A DNA stretch of 64,000 bases from Peromyscus leucopus (GCF_004664715.2 NC_051082.1:10334498-10398497), one strand, 5' to 3'; shown: positions 9,927 through 20,809, numbered from the stretch's first letter. Notes: generated by a model from the letters alone, not told the origin. Numbers and translations are program-made.

Positions 9927-10439
9927 GCCTTGAAATACACTGAGGGCAGAGCAGGGGATTTGGGTGTCCAGTGGTTTTACTCCGTTTCGTCTCTCATGTG
10001 GGTTTCTCATGAACCGTTAAAGCTTCTATGGTTGCATTCATTCTGCCAAAAACTATGGAGAAAGAAACTTATATTAACCTAAAAAGCCAGTAATGGGGAG
10101 ATGGAGGACAGGGAAGAGTAAATATGTTCCTCTTTCCCCTTAGTAAGGAGGGGACATACTTGGACATGTCCCCTTCCTAAGTCTGTGCTCGGAACTGCAC
10201 AGAGACAAAAACCAGCCCACGTGTAGGGAGGGAATGCAGGGCGGTGTTGTGCACAGACTTCCAGGAAAGGTGAGCATGCGAGAAGCCCCCATCATCAAAA
10301 GCTTGCTCTGAGAGAAACCTGAAACCGACCTCATTGCCCACAGGAAGCTGGGACATTTAGCTGGTTCTGGGAGACCTTTAAATCATGACATGAGGACTCC
10401 GGGCACTCTCAGATTGGAAGAGACAGGCATCAAAGGGGC
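9927..10439. other. Unique sequence
   Basis: No family or gene recognised. Confidence 0.4.
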
Positions 10440-10650
10440 TCTGCCTGGGCCTCACCTCCCCCTGTGGTCATGGGGGCCGCTGGGCTGCAGATGGCCTCGC
10501 TGCCGCTGCCTTCAACACGGCCTCGCATTAGGTGGTGTCAACAGAGATGATCTCAGCCCACACGCGGCCGTGCGCCCCTGGTTAGCTCACCTCCACCAAC
10601 CCCGTAATCTAATCTGGGCTGCAGCAATGATTCTCCCAGGTTAAATGCAT
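10440..10650. promoter_or_regulatory. Candidate regulatory block with paired OTX/PITX-type sites
   Basis: Repeat-free, with above-background CpG (for example 'cacgcggccgtgcgcc') and two overlapping TAATCT motifs at 10605-10615, the core bound by bicoid-class homeodomains such as OTX and PITX. Function is inferred from motifs only. Nothing here shows expression or conservation. Confidence 0.25.
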
Positions 10651-10655
10651 TAAGA

Positions 10656-10766
10656 ACGGGGAAGGGGTGGGGTGGGGGGTGGGGAAATGTGGGCTGTTCC
10701 AGGCGGTTGTGGCTTTTCCCTTCCTGACAGGTCTGACACCCCCCAACCTCCCCCCCCCCTGCTCCC
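10656..10766. repeat. G-rich tract then C-rich tract
   Basis: GGGG runs at 10658-10685 (plus strand) and C runs at 10738-10766 (minus-strand G) flank a short unique segment. Both fit loose G-quadruplex patterns, on opposite strands. Confidence 0.6.
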
Positions 10767-10986
10767 CACCGCTCCAAAGCCTGATCCCCAAGAGACGCCA
10801 GGGGTCAGAACCTCATTGGGGAAGAAGCTGGCAGAACACTAACAGAGGGAGACAGACGATATTGGAAACACATTCTCCCACACTGTGCACTTTGGAAATC
10901 CAAGAAGGATCAGGCGACAAAAGCTGCCAGTGCCCGGGAGATTTCTCCTTTCCATGTTTCAACAAGTATTTTGATAAAGATATTGG

Positions 10987-11015
10987 GGGGGAGAGGAAGG
11001 GAGGGAGGGAGAGAG

Positions 11016-11050
<35 letters not shown>
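10987..11050. repeat. (GGGA)n/(GA)n purine repeat
   Basis: GGGA/GGAA units pass into a GA run, purine-only apart from its edges. Confidence 0.93.
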
Positions 11051-11052
<2 letters not shown>

Positions 11053-11267
11053 AGCCAGTGTAGATGGTAGCTGAGGTAAGGGGGGGGGGTCACTCTGATG
11101 TCTTGGGAACATCTCCGAGCACATGGATATCCATGACATCCATCCATCCTTCTTGACAGTAGGACTTTGACGTCTTTTCTTCCACCCCTTTCTTTCCTTT
11201 CCTTTCTGCAAATAAATGCTTATCAGAAGATCTTGGCTTTCCTTTTCTGCGCATTGCAAACTCTGAC

Positions 11268-11270
<3 letters not shown>

Positions 11271-11306
<36 letters not shown>
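11271..11306. repeat. (GT)n microsatellite
   Basis: 18 perfect GT units in otherwise unique sequence. Confidence 0.97.
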
Positions 11307-11308
<2 letters not shown>

Positions 11309-12589
11309 CCGTATGACTTTCTGCTTCGGGGCAGTGGATCTCTGGTTCTCTGGACACTGGTCCTTCCCCATCCCCTTCCTTCACAGTGTGCAGAATTTCC
11401 CACAGTTCCTTGAGCTCTCTCGTGCCCTCACCCTGGACTGCTTCTTTCTCCTTGAAACATTTTACCCCTTGTAGACTCAAGCTGTCCATCAGGACACGCC
11501 CACCCCGAGCCTCTGGGTGATCAAAGGAGCCCTCTAGAATGTGCCGAGACTTTCTGCCTGGTCTTCATCTTAGCACCTAGGACAGTGACCAACACTTCTA
11601 TGTGGCTTCACACGTAGGGTTTCTTTTTGTTTGTTTGTTTGTTTTTAAACGTGTCCCAGGTTGGAACCTGCCTGGTTTCCTCATCCACAGCTGTTCTGTA
11701 TGGAGAGTGACCTATGATAGCCGTGCTTTGCCTTTGAATGAGTGAGGCTATTAAGTACAGAGCAAGCAGGAGCAAGCGAACAAAGGCAGCAGGTAGGTAG
11801 GAGCAGCAGATGGATAACCAAATGTCATCCGATCAGGTGTCTATAACACCCAGCAGAGACAGCTGGAGTGGCCTGACTGAGAGAGCAAGCTGGGGCACCA
11901 TCACTAAATCAGGCACGGACAATGTCCAGCAGGAACTGACTGGGGAGACGCAGTCTTGCTGAGTTTCCTATTGGGACTACCTCCCTGGACGAGCTTCCCG
12001 CTTCCTGATGCATTTTTATACCTTGGGGTAAACAGTAACTTCTGTGAGCTGCGTTTTACCCTCTAGCCCGTCTAAGGACAGGATGTTTTCAATCCCCTGG
12101 GGCTTGCTGTTTTCACTCTTCCCGTTACACAGCCAAGGAGGCCACCCTGACCCAGGACAGGGCGGATCAGAGATCACTTGACATAAGCAGGGCCTGCGTC
12201 TTCTGAGTCACAGGCCTCTTCACTCCCTCGTGTCCTTTTGACAAGCCGAAAACAGCACATGAACAATTACCGTTATGATGGGAGATTACAATCCCCCAAA
12301 GGTCCCTCTCACTGCCCGGCTTCAACCCTGCTCCAGACGCCCTCACAGGTTCGTTGATGGGCATTAGACTCTCCCACGCTTCCAGAATTACAACACGTAA
12401 GAAATGAATAAAGTGGACTAAGCCGTAATATAGGGAGAGGTGGGAACTGGGGCCAAATGCAGAGTGACCCAGGGAGTCTGGGTAGCAGGAAGAGGTCTTT
12501 ATTCACATGGCTCCAACCATGCTTGGATCATGACACCGCATTAAACTCACGCAGCCTCTTGCGAGGGCAAAGAACAAGGTCTCCCTCTG
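11307..12589. other. Unique sequence with minor simple repeats
   Basis: A (TTTG)n run lies at 11624-11644. About 11540-11600 has a weak L2-like look ('cttagcacctaggacagtg'). The remainder is unrecognised and no gene is supported. Confidence 0.4.
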
Positions 12590-12740
12590 TTTCTTTGTTT
12601 TTGTTTTTCGAGACAGGGTTTAGTGTTGGTGCCTGTCCTGGAACTCACTCTGTAGCCCAGGCTGGCCTCAAACTCACAGAGATCCACCTGGCTCTGCCTC
12701 CCGAGTACTGGGATTAAAGGTGTGTGCCACCACCGCCCGG
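12590..12740 (-). mobile_element. B1 SINE, full length
   Basis: The reverse-strand B1 starts at 12740 ('ccgggcggtggtggcaca' on the minus strand) and ends in 'cgagacaggg' on the plus strand near 12609, with a T/G-rich tail up to 12590. Confidence 0.92.
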
Positions 12741-13683
12741 ATTCCTGTGACATGTGGGGCAGAGTGCCGCTGTTCTTACTGTACTCTGGCATCCATTGAG
12801 AGGTGAATGCTTGAGACCCAGCAGCACATTAGGCACAGGGTATGAGGGCTTGGGAGGTGACAGCTACCCTTGCAGGGTGACATCCTAAAATCATGACAAA
12901 CTCATCAGGGATGCAGAGGTCAGAAGGGCCCTGGTGGCGTGAGGAAAGAGGAGAGACATGAGGCACTGAGGATGAAAGGTCCATACATGTGGTCCTCCTT
13001 GTGAGGGAGTGGGGTGGAGCTTGGGCATAGAGGGGACAGGGAAGATGTCTTTGAAAATTATTAAATACCAAGATAGCCATATCTTAAGGGAGATTGTTCC
13101 AGGAAGAGAGGATGTCAAGAGCAAAGGCCCTGGGACCAGGAGCCAGCTTGGCATGTTGGGAAATGAAAACAAAAACCAGTGGAAATAGTTCGTGAGACTG
13201 GGTAGTCTGAGATGGGCCTCTACCCAGTGCTCCCTAGACAGATGGGGCAGAATCTCATGGGCCTCGCTGCAGGGCCCAGACTTTCCGTGAGTTTAGGAAA
13301 TAACTTGCTGGGTCTGTGCTCCAGCTCTCAGCTTCGTGGGTGACTCAACCGTTTGGCATTTTCCTCTGATTCTTGTCTGTTCCCAGTAACATCACTCACA
13401 CTCTTCCCTTGGGCCTGAGCCCCACCCGACCCTGCTGAATCACGCTCTCTAGGGAGGAGTCCAGACTTGTGTGTGCTCTGAAGGATCTATGTGTGGTTTG
13501 GGTGTGTATCACAAGGTGGATACATTCACATATCTCGGTCTGTCTATCATCTATCTATTACCTAGCTACCAACCATCTATCCACTAACAATCTGTATCTA
13601 TTGATTTGATGACCTGTCATCAGTTAGCTACCACCTATTTGTATGTCTATCTTTAATTATGGAAAAAGAAGCCCAAGGAATAG
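12741..13683. other. Mostly unique sequence
   Basis: Unrecognised apart from a short region of CTAT/CTAC-like units at 13540-13660. The stretch at 13090-13160 ('ccaggaagagaggatgtcaa') resembles an unplaced ancient repeat. No gene. Confidence 0.4.
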
Positions 13684-14039
13684 TGTCTTAGTTACTTTTC
13701 TATTGCTATGACAAAACACCATGACCAAGGCAACTTATAAAAAAAAAAAAAAAGTTTCATCTTGGCCTTACTCTTTCTGAGAGTCAGAGTTCATGATGGT
13801 AGAGCAAAGACGCGGAGGTGGGAAGAGCTGAGAGCTCACATCTCGATCCACAAGTAGGAGGCAGAAAGGGAGAATACTGGGAATGGTGCGAGTGTTTTGA
13901 AACCTCCGTGCCCACCCCCAGCGATGCACCTCCTCCAACAAGGCCACACCCCCTAATCCTTCCCAAGCTGTTCCACCAACGGCAGCTCAAGCAGTCAAAT
14001 AAATGAGCCCGTGGGATCGTTCTCATTCAAGCGGCCACG
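13684..14039 (-). mobile_element. ORR1-like MaLR solo LTR
   Basis: The plus-strand start 'tgtcttagttacttttctat', then 'ccatgaccaaggcaactta', 'ctcctccaacaaggccacac' and 'gttctcattcaa' are the reverse complement of an ORR1-type LTR. Flanks 'aatag' (13679-13683) and 'aatat' (14040-14044) match 4 of 5, consistent with a decayed 5-bp duplication. Confidence 0.8.
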
Positions 14040-14393
14040 AATATTAAAATGGCATCTTTCCCCGACTTGTAGTGCTGCCCATCAAAATCTAACTCAAACA
14101 CTGGCACAGAGATCTGGGGATGGACTGACCACGCAGTTCTCACTAAGTTGCACAAAACCCTGACTTTGCTGCCATATACAACATTGTGACAACCACCCGA
14201 CATGGAGCTATTTCAGTCCATTCAGACGGATTTCCTGAGGGGTGGAGAGAGGCACTGCAACCTGGGTAGCTTTGTCAAGTCATGTTCTGTTTTTAAATTT
14301 TTGATATATGCTGTTAAATTGCTCTCACTAAGCTTATACCCATTCATATCTTACCCAAAAGCATTCAACTGATTTTTTTTTTGAGTCAACTAA

Positions 14394-14525
14394 GCCAGGA
14401 ATGGCAACAGCTGCCTATGTTTCCAGCGCTTGGAGAGTGGAGGCAGGAGGATTGGGGGTGCAAGGCATCCAAGCGACACGTCACATCTTAGACCATCATG
14501 GGCTGCATGGCCTAAAAAGAAAAAC
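14394..14525 (+). mobile_element. B1/B4-like SINE, diverged
   Basis: 'aagccaggaatggcaacag', 'ccagcgcttggagagtggag' and 'gcaggaggattgggggtgc' follow the order of a 7SL-derived monomer. Strong divergence. Confidence 0.5.
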
Positions 14526-14639
14526 AAATCAACTGAAAGCCAAGAGAAACACTGGGGCGATTTTAGCCACATACAGGTTAAACAAAAGGTTAGCTGATCG
14601 TTTCCACAGACTAAATTGCATTTAATTTACAGAATTAAT

Positions 14640-15370
14640 AAAACTATAATTCAAAAGGAAAATAACATGAGCTAATAAATGAAACAGAATGAAAAATTCA
14701 TTAATGAATATTTTAAACATATGTACCCACATATTTTTCTCATGAATTTACAATTAAATCATATTTATCATTTTGGGGGAGATGGGCATTCAGATAACAT
14801 TGATGAAAATCTGAACTGGTGTAAACATAATGAAAGCATTTTGACACTATTACATCAAAACCCCTGAAAGCATTCTTATTTTTTCACTGGGTAATTCTCT
14901 TCACGGGATTGGTTTTTTGTTTTTTTTTTTTTCCTAAAGAAATAAATATGCAGGAATACTTAACTGTCAGCTTACTTATTGTGTGAAGTTAGCCAAGAAT
15001 TATGGAAAACAGTACAGACGTTCCTGAAAAAAAAAAAATTAAAAATAGAACTGTGACCTAGAAATCTCACTACCTGTTAGGAAGCCAAAGAAAACGAAAT
15101 CCTCCATTTGTACGAATAAAGAAGAAACTGGAAAACATTGTGCTGAGTGGAATCAACCGGTCACAGGAAGGCAAAGGTGGCCTGATATCACTCACACGTG
15201 GTATACAAATGAGTTGGACACATGGAAACAAAGAATAGAATGGTGGGTTCTGGGGGCCAGGGAGGAGAGGAGGCCTTTGGGAGATGTGGGTTGGATGATG
15301 CAAGGTGTCTTAGACAAGAGTGATAAGTCCAAGGGATCTATTGTACAACACAGTGGGTGTAATGAAAAGC
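14640..15370 (+). mobile_element. L1M 3' fragment
   Basis: An AT-rich ORF2/3' end remnant. Recognisable pieces are 'ttgacactattacatcaaaa', 'cctaaagaaataaatatgc', 'attatggaaaacagta', 'acattgtgctgagtggaat' and 'gggatctattgtacaacaca'. No open reading frame of any length is left, so it is inactive. Confidence 0.75.
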
Positions 15371-15419
15371 CACACGTGTCACTGAATTCATAAGAAGGAA
15401 AATAATTCTGGTAACATCC

Positions 15420-15563
15420 AAGCAAGCCATGCCTCAGGCTCCCGTCACCATGGACAGGAGCTGGGTACTGCCTCCACGCCTTGCCGCTCACCACGAAACT
15501 GTGAGTCCAAATAGACCTTCCTTCCCTGAAGTTGGACGCAACCATGAGGGAGACAACTACCAC
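15420..15563 (+). mobile_element. Partial 5' LTR of a MaLR provirus
   Basis: 'accacgaaactgtgagtcc' and 'aaatagaccttccttccc' match the polyadenylation-side end of ORR1/MT-type LTRs. The LTR start is missing or unrecognisable. It directly precedes the internal region. Confidence 0.6.
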
Positions 15564-17187
15564 AGAAAGTTGGTACAAGAAATGGGTTTGTTGTGGTGGT
15601 GATGGTTTTATGGGAGGAATTGGAAAGAGTTTGTGTCCATGCGTTGGGGAAACTAAGGTTCTGTTAGCAGGGTGTCATCGACTACTCTCACAGATGTTCA
15701 GAAGAGCAGAATGTCAGCATAAACTGGGACAATCAAGACTGTGCCGGTGAGGTTTCAGAGGGGACCAATGGCTCTGTTAGAACCGGATAGAGCCTGTTTC
15801 GTCTTACAGTCTAGCAAAGGGTCCAGGTACTTCCTGCCTGTGTCCTAAAACAAACTGAATGAGACTGAGCTTAGAAGGAATGGTTATAATTTGTTTGACT
15901 TGAGAAGACACTCGGACCGTGGTATGGTTACTGCTTACCGCACTTAGCCAAACTTCGAGTGGGACAGAGCGGAAAGTCACGGAGTACGTAACCTTCACTA
16001 AGAAAAGAAGCAAGAGAGAATTTCAACCCGAGGAGCAAAGAGGCTGTAATTGTGGATGAAATTAGCACAGCCAGGGAGAAAACAAGTGATTTGCATTTGC
16101 ACTGAGGTAAGAGGGGAGGTGTCTTGTGGCCAAGAACTCACCGATACAGGGCTCCAGGTTGTAAAGCTGAAACTTATTTTATGAATCACTTATTTGAAAA
16201 GAATGCCTAAAAAACAATGAATACCTGTACAGAAAGTACCTCTGCAGAGATCCCCTGCCCCAAATAGACACTTGTTTTCCCTAGCTGAACCATGCAGGCA
16301 CTCAGCCACTACCACAGTCCAAGAGAGCCAGTTACATTTTTATCTGACGTGAGAAGCTGAAACCCTCCAACGTGAGAGAGGGTTTGTAGGCATGCAGAAT
16401 GCGCAGTGACAGGGTCAGAGAGTCTTGCACCAAGGTTCCAAAAGTTGCCAGGGGTGGGCAATGTGCAGCAGAATGAGGTTATCTGCTTAGAGCTCCCGAG
16501 TAAGCTATGCACGAAGTAGCAAAGGTGAAGTTTAAGTTGCAATGGAGACCTCAGGATGTTGGAGATGCCGAGACCATGGGGCATCTGCCAAGTGCTGAAT
16601 AGAGTCCACCCAATAGAGAAGCCGTGTGTGGGAAAGAGAGATGAGGAAGTGAATATACCCAAGCCCACTGGGGCCCAGATGATGCCGCTATGACCCTACA
16701 TCAGAGACATGGAGCTACAGGGTTTCATTTGTTTGTTTGTTTGCTTGTTTTCATGCTGGATTTTTTTTTTTTTTTTTTTTTGAGACAGGGTTTCTCCAAC
16801 AGTCCTGCCTGTCCTGGAACTTGTTTCATAGACCAGGCTGGCCTTGAACTCACTGAGATCTTCCTGCCTCTGCCTCCCAAGTGCTGGGATTAAAGGCATG
16901 CACCACCACCACCTGGCTTCATGCTGGATTTTGATCTTACCTTGGTTCTGTCTTTAATTCCTGTCTTCTTGTTCCTCTCTTTTGAAATAGGAATGATTAC
17001 TCTAGGCTATTCTGTGTTAGGAGCATATAATTTGTTTTTAAACCAGGGTTTATAGTTAAGAGATTGCTTTGAATCTCAGAAGAGACTTTAGACATTCGAA
17101 CAATGTGGACTTTGGAAGTTCTACGGAATATGTTTGCATTTGAGATGGCCACGAACCTAAAGGAATCAGGGGTGGAGACTGGGGATG
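15564..17187 (+). mobile_element. MaLR internal region (decayed, B1 inserted)
   Basis: It opens with 'gaaagttggtacaagaaatg', which fits the Leu-tRNA primer-binding site of ERVL/MaLR elements one base off. Recognisable segments are 'cagaagagcagaatgtcagc', 'gatgaaattagcacagcc', and before the 3' LTR 'gttaagagattgctttgaat' and 'tcagaagagactttagac'. Frames are broken throughout and no retroviral protein is intact. A B1 interrupts it at 16765-16917. Confidence 0.75.
16765..16917 (-). mobile_element. B1 SINE nested in MaLR internal region
   Basis: A reverse-strand B1 with a T tail (16765-16781) and near-consensus body. A 15-bp target duplication 'ttcatgctggatttt' lies at 16750-16764 and 16918-16932, fully identical, so the insertion is comparatively recent. 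Confidence 0.95.
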
Positions 17188-17541
17188 GTTGGAATGTGAA
17201 CTGTCCCCCATAGGCGGGTGCATGTGTTTGAACACATGTTCCCCCCACTGGGGGTGCTGTTGGGGGAGGTTGTGGAACCTTTAGGAGGTAGGGCTTAGCT
17301 GTAGGAAGTGGATTGGTGCAGGAATGAGACCTTGAGAGAGAAGTATAGCCAGGCTCCCCTCCCAGCCGAACTCTTCATCTTAGCCGAGATATGAGAAGGC
17401 CGTGCCATAAGAACCTGCGGTCACAGACGGGAGCCCACCCCACCACTGTGCGGTCCCCACTGTCAAGCTAGGAGCAACACAAAATGCTTCTTCCTCAGAC
17501 TCACTTCTTGTCCGGGTCCCAGGGTTGAGAAAAATAACTAA
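17188..17541 (+). mobile_element. 3' LTR of the MaLR provirus
   Basis: 'gttggaatgtgaactgtccc' and 'cataggcgggtgcatg', then 'ggaacctttaggaggtaggg', are the MT/ORR1 LTR start. The end is diverged near 'aaaaataactaaaa'. Confidence 0.7.
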
Positions 17542-17542
17542 A

Positions 17543-17735
17543 AGGAATCAGAGAGATGGCTCGGCTTGGCAATCAGCACCCATGTCAGGCAGCTCCCGAC
17601 CGCCTGTAAGGGGTCTGAGGCCCTGGGCTGGCCTCCTCAGACACCCACAGACACATGTTGTATGGGTGCGTGTGCACACACACACACACACACACACATA
17701 CACAAACACAGCAAAGAAAAGTCACAAAATAAGTA
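17543..17735 (+). mobile_element. B2 SINE, internally deleted
   Basis: 'gaatcagagagatggctcgg' is the B2 A-box region. The B-box part is largely deleted, then 'acccatgtcaggcagctccc' resumes. It ends in a (CA)n run at 17673-17700 and an A-rich tail. Confidence 0.75.
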
Positions 17736-18195
17736 AATGAGACAGAAAGAGAAAGGTTGCAGCCAAATTGAATATTGGTTACAATATTACAACTTCAATA
17801 AAAAGGTACAGTTAAACACTTCCGTAGAACATTATAGAGTTTAAAAAAAAGATTGTTGATATATATAAAGAAATAAATATACAGAAAACTGTTACCTGAG
17901 ACAACAAACCAACATGGCAGTATGCAAAACACCTAGAGAGGATCTCCCCTGAGCATGTACAGTCCTTCCCTGGTTACACAATCGTTTTTTATCCAGAGAA
18001 ATCTTGTGCAATTCGCATCCTCCACAAGTCAAAAGGCCTGTCTGCCATCACTGCATATTTTAAAGTTGCGTAACTTCTGATGTGCTTTTTGCGGGCGGGC
18101 ATGGAGTGTCATTTTCAAAGACATTTTAACATTGCTGATGTAGACAAAACGGACATGAAAAGGAGCAAAAGCTTTTGGAACGGCCCCTAGCGTGC
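17736..18195. other. Unique AT-rich sequence
   Basis: Unrecognised. 17960-18130 ('cagtccttccctggttacac', 'cttctgatgtgctttttgcg') looks like an unplaced old DNA transposon end, but I cannot name a family. Confidence 0.3.
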
Positions 18196-18264
18196 TTCGC
18201 TCAGTGAGGATCACGTGTTTCGCTTAGTGAGGATCACGTGTTTTGCTCAGTGCAGATCACATGT
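18196..18264. repeat. Three-copy 23-bp tandem repeat carrying E-boxes
   Basis: Contiguous units at 18196-18218, 18219-18241 and 18242-18264. Each reads TTYGCTYAGTG, then RRGATCAC, then RTGT. CACGTG occurs in units 1 and 2 (18212-18217, 18235-18240) and CACATG in unit 3 (18258-18263). Confidence 0.9.
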
Positions 18265-18492
18265 TAAATTCTGGATGTGTTGATTTATGGGGAGGGTGTG
18301 ATGCGGCATTGTTGCTTATCAGTCTTGGCTCTTCATCTTTCCTAAACATAGTAGGTGTTCTTTGACTTCCTTGTGATTGGTTAGAGTCACGTGGCTGATT
18401 CTAGCTACTGAGTCACAAGTTTCCAGCCTGGGACGATTAGTTGCTGGCCTGAGGCTTTCCATCATCCTCTCCTTCCCCTTAAATGACAGGCT

Positions 18493-18624
18493 GCTGCTTC
18501 TTCTTCTTCTTCTCCTTCTTCTTCTTCTTCTTCTTCTTCTTCTTCTTCTTCTTCTTCTTCTTCTTCTTCTTCTTCTTCTTCTTCTTTTCTTCTTCTTCTT
18601 CTTTTCTTCTTCTTCTTCTTCTTC

Positions 18625-18692
<68 letters not shown>

Positions 18693-18698
18693 CTCTTT
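18493..18698. repeat. (TTC)n-(TC)n polypyrimidine tract
   Basis: About 130 bases of TTC units (interrupted by a few TTTTC steps) and then about 65 bases of TC units, over 200 bases of nearly pure pyrimidine on the plus strand. Confidence 0.97.
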
Positions 18699-18757
18699 CA
18701 AGACTGCAGAAACCAAAGTCCGTGGATGCTGAAGAGCTTTATAGGAAAGGATGGAGC

Positions 18758-18955
18758 AGCCAATGGAGAGATGGCTCAGCTGGCAAAAGAATTTGCTGTT
18801 CTTGCAGAGGACCCAGGTTCAATTCCCAGCGCCCACATGGCAGCTCACAACCATCTGTGATTCCAGTTCTAGGACATCCGTGGGCAGTGCACACACGTGG
18901 TACATACACATACATGCAAGCAAAGCAGCCATACACATGAGATAAAAGTAAACAA
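18758..18955 (+). mobile_element. B2 SINE
   Basis: 'caatggagagatggctcagc', 'gttcttgcagaggacccagg', 'ttcaattcccagcgcccaca' and 'gcagctcacaaccatctgtg' are near-consensus B2, including both polymerase III boxes, ending in 'gagataaaagtaaa'. Confidence 0.92.
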
Positions 18956-19648
18956 CTTTTTAGAGAATGGAGTATTTCGTCCAACCTATATATTTATGTT
19001 GCCTAGCCTCTCCTCATCAAAAATGCACACTGAGCACCAGCTGGGAGTTTGTTAGGCTCCCCTCTCTTGCCCATGGAATCAAAATCAACATTTGAGCAAG
19101 CTTCATCAGATGCTCATGGAACATCAGAAATCACTGTGTTCTGGTCCAGTGTGTCCTGATGGATACGCAGGGGAAGGAATGGGGGGGCCTGTCTTGGGGT
19201 CTATTTCCTCACTGACATACATGTGAGAATTTGATGATATAACACATCCCTCATACTAAGGGTTCCACTGTTCGTGTTACTAATGTCAATCATGATCTGA
19301 AAATCTTAAGCAGAAGATTCCCAAAATAGACCATTTTTGATTGTATTCTATTCTGAGTAGAGAGAGAAAATCTCATGCTGAATCCCCTCCTTCCACCCAG
19401 GATAGAATGCACTCATTTGTGGAGCACCCAGTGCCGTACACAAGACTTCCCACTCACTGTCTGCCTCCAGGAGCTGATTACAGATCAGGGCAATGTTGGT
19501 GCTTGTGTTTCCACAACCCTTACTATATGTCACCACGCCCCCAAATTCAAGACTGTTATGAATGGAAATTTTATAACAGTATCCTGTGATAAGAATTTGG
19601 TTTTATTATTAATTATGATAGCAATAGTGGCTATTAACTTTCTGTGGC
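18956..19648. other. Unique sequence
   Basis: No repeat family or gene recognised. Confidence 0.4.
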
Positions 19649-19828
19649 TAATTTACAAATTAATCTTTAGGTATGTGCAGGGAAATTATATATATAACTA
19701 TATATTTACATATAATTTATATATGAATATATAAATACAAATTATATATAATTATATGTGAATATATAATACATTTATATATTATGTATAATTTCCCGGT
19801 ACATACCTAAATATTAATTTGTAAATTA
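19649..19828. repeat. Large imperfect AT-rich palindrome
   Basis: Arms 19649-19690 and 19787-19828 are inverted repeats of 42 bases with 39 matches. The 96-base AT-rich spacer is itself partly self-complementary. The centre lies near 19738. It could extrude as a cruciform. Confidence 0.9.
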
Positions 19829-20809
19829 ATGTATATGGCTAGGGTACCATCTGCCGCTGCAGGTATCTTCTGGAGACCCTTGAACTTGCCACGGTGGATT
19901 AGGAGGTGTGACTGCCATGTACTCTCAGTGTGCCGGCATTAGTAAATGCTCAGTAAACAACCATTCACCTTGGAATCTCAGAAAACGCAGTGCCACAGGC
20001 TGGAACGTTGGCTTCCCAGAACTTTTTCCCCCCATTTCCCCTACAGCAAGAATTACATCTTTAAAGACTTTGGGTGGCATGCAGCCTAAGAATTCAGTAA
20101 ATATTGATCTGCGCACCCACCCACGTGGTTCTGTCAACTGTGTGATCATCCCTAAATGCCGTGTTGATTGTCTTCATTCTCACCCTGCCCTGCTCATGTA
20201 GCTTTGAGGTTTTCTTCCCTGATCCTCCAAACCAGGAGATGCCCCCCAGGCCTGCAGAAGCCTCTGCAGAGCGCAGGGACCTCTCCCATTCTCCGCCGAG
20301 GCGCCGTGTCCTGTCCAGGTACGTACAGAGGTCTGCAGCCTCCGAGAACAATGGGAAATGGTCCAGCGGAAGGACAGTCATGCACACACATGCACGTGCA
20401 CCCACACACCCACGCTTTCCATTTCGCTCCCACACTGAAGGAAGGAACTGTCAGGGAGGGAAAGTCCCTGGGTAAACAGTGGTGATTCCGCTCTTCATCC
20501 TTTCCCTCGGGAGGAGGCGGCTCCGTGGGCTGTTAGTTCATTCCATCCTAAACCTTCATGTGAGGAAAAAGAATGCAAGGATTATCCCTCCCTTTGAAAT
20601 AAATGTGAAAACCTCAGGCGTGCAGCTGCCCCCAGGCCTTGAAGATCCCATGGAAGAGCAGCGGCGGGAACCAGACAGGGTAGGAGACTGGGACCCCAGG
20701 ACGGGCCCTGGGGCCTCCTGAGCTGTCGGAAACTACTGTGGGTCTCTGTCATGCCAGCTGACCACTGACCCATGCCTTCTGGGAAGTCATTTCTCGGTCT
20801 TTTTCTTCT
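19829..20809. other. Unique sequence
   Basis: No repeats recognised. Scattered CpG occurs at 20270-20330. A strong-looking donor-type 'caggtacgt' at 20316 is unsupported by any other exon evidence. Confidence 0.4.

Noticed and set aside
10813..11403. 196-codon minus-strand frame
   Set aside because: It spans the GT and GA microsatellites. The remaining residues show no domain, and there is no splice or start context.
13540..13665. Separate CTAT microsatellite
   Set aside because: Units are too degenerate (CTAT, CTAC, CATC mixed with unique bases) to call a distinct array.
15564..17187. Intact retroviral gag frame in the MaLR internal region
   Set aside because: Stops and frameshifts occur throughout and a B1 interrupts it. 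Only family-level resemblance remains.
18758..18830. tRNA gene suggested by A- and B-box sequences in B2/B3/ID elements
   Set aside because: These are tRNA-derived SINE heads. They cannot fold into a full cloverleaf and are followed by SINE bodies and A-rich tails.
18377..18940. 187-codon frame with long leucine/phenylalanine and serine runs (membrane-like)
   Set aside because: It is a translation of the TTC/TC microsatellite plus a B2 SINE and is not a gene.
20316..20324. Strong splice-donor-like 'caggtacgt' suggesting an exon at 20160-20317
   Set aside because: A single 9-base match is expected by chance in 64 kb. There is no matching acceptor with branch-point context or a conserved frame.
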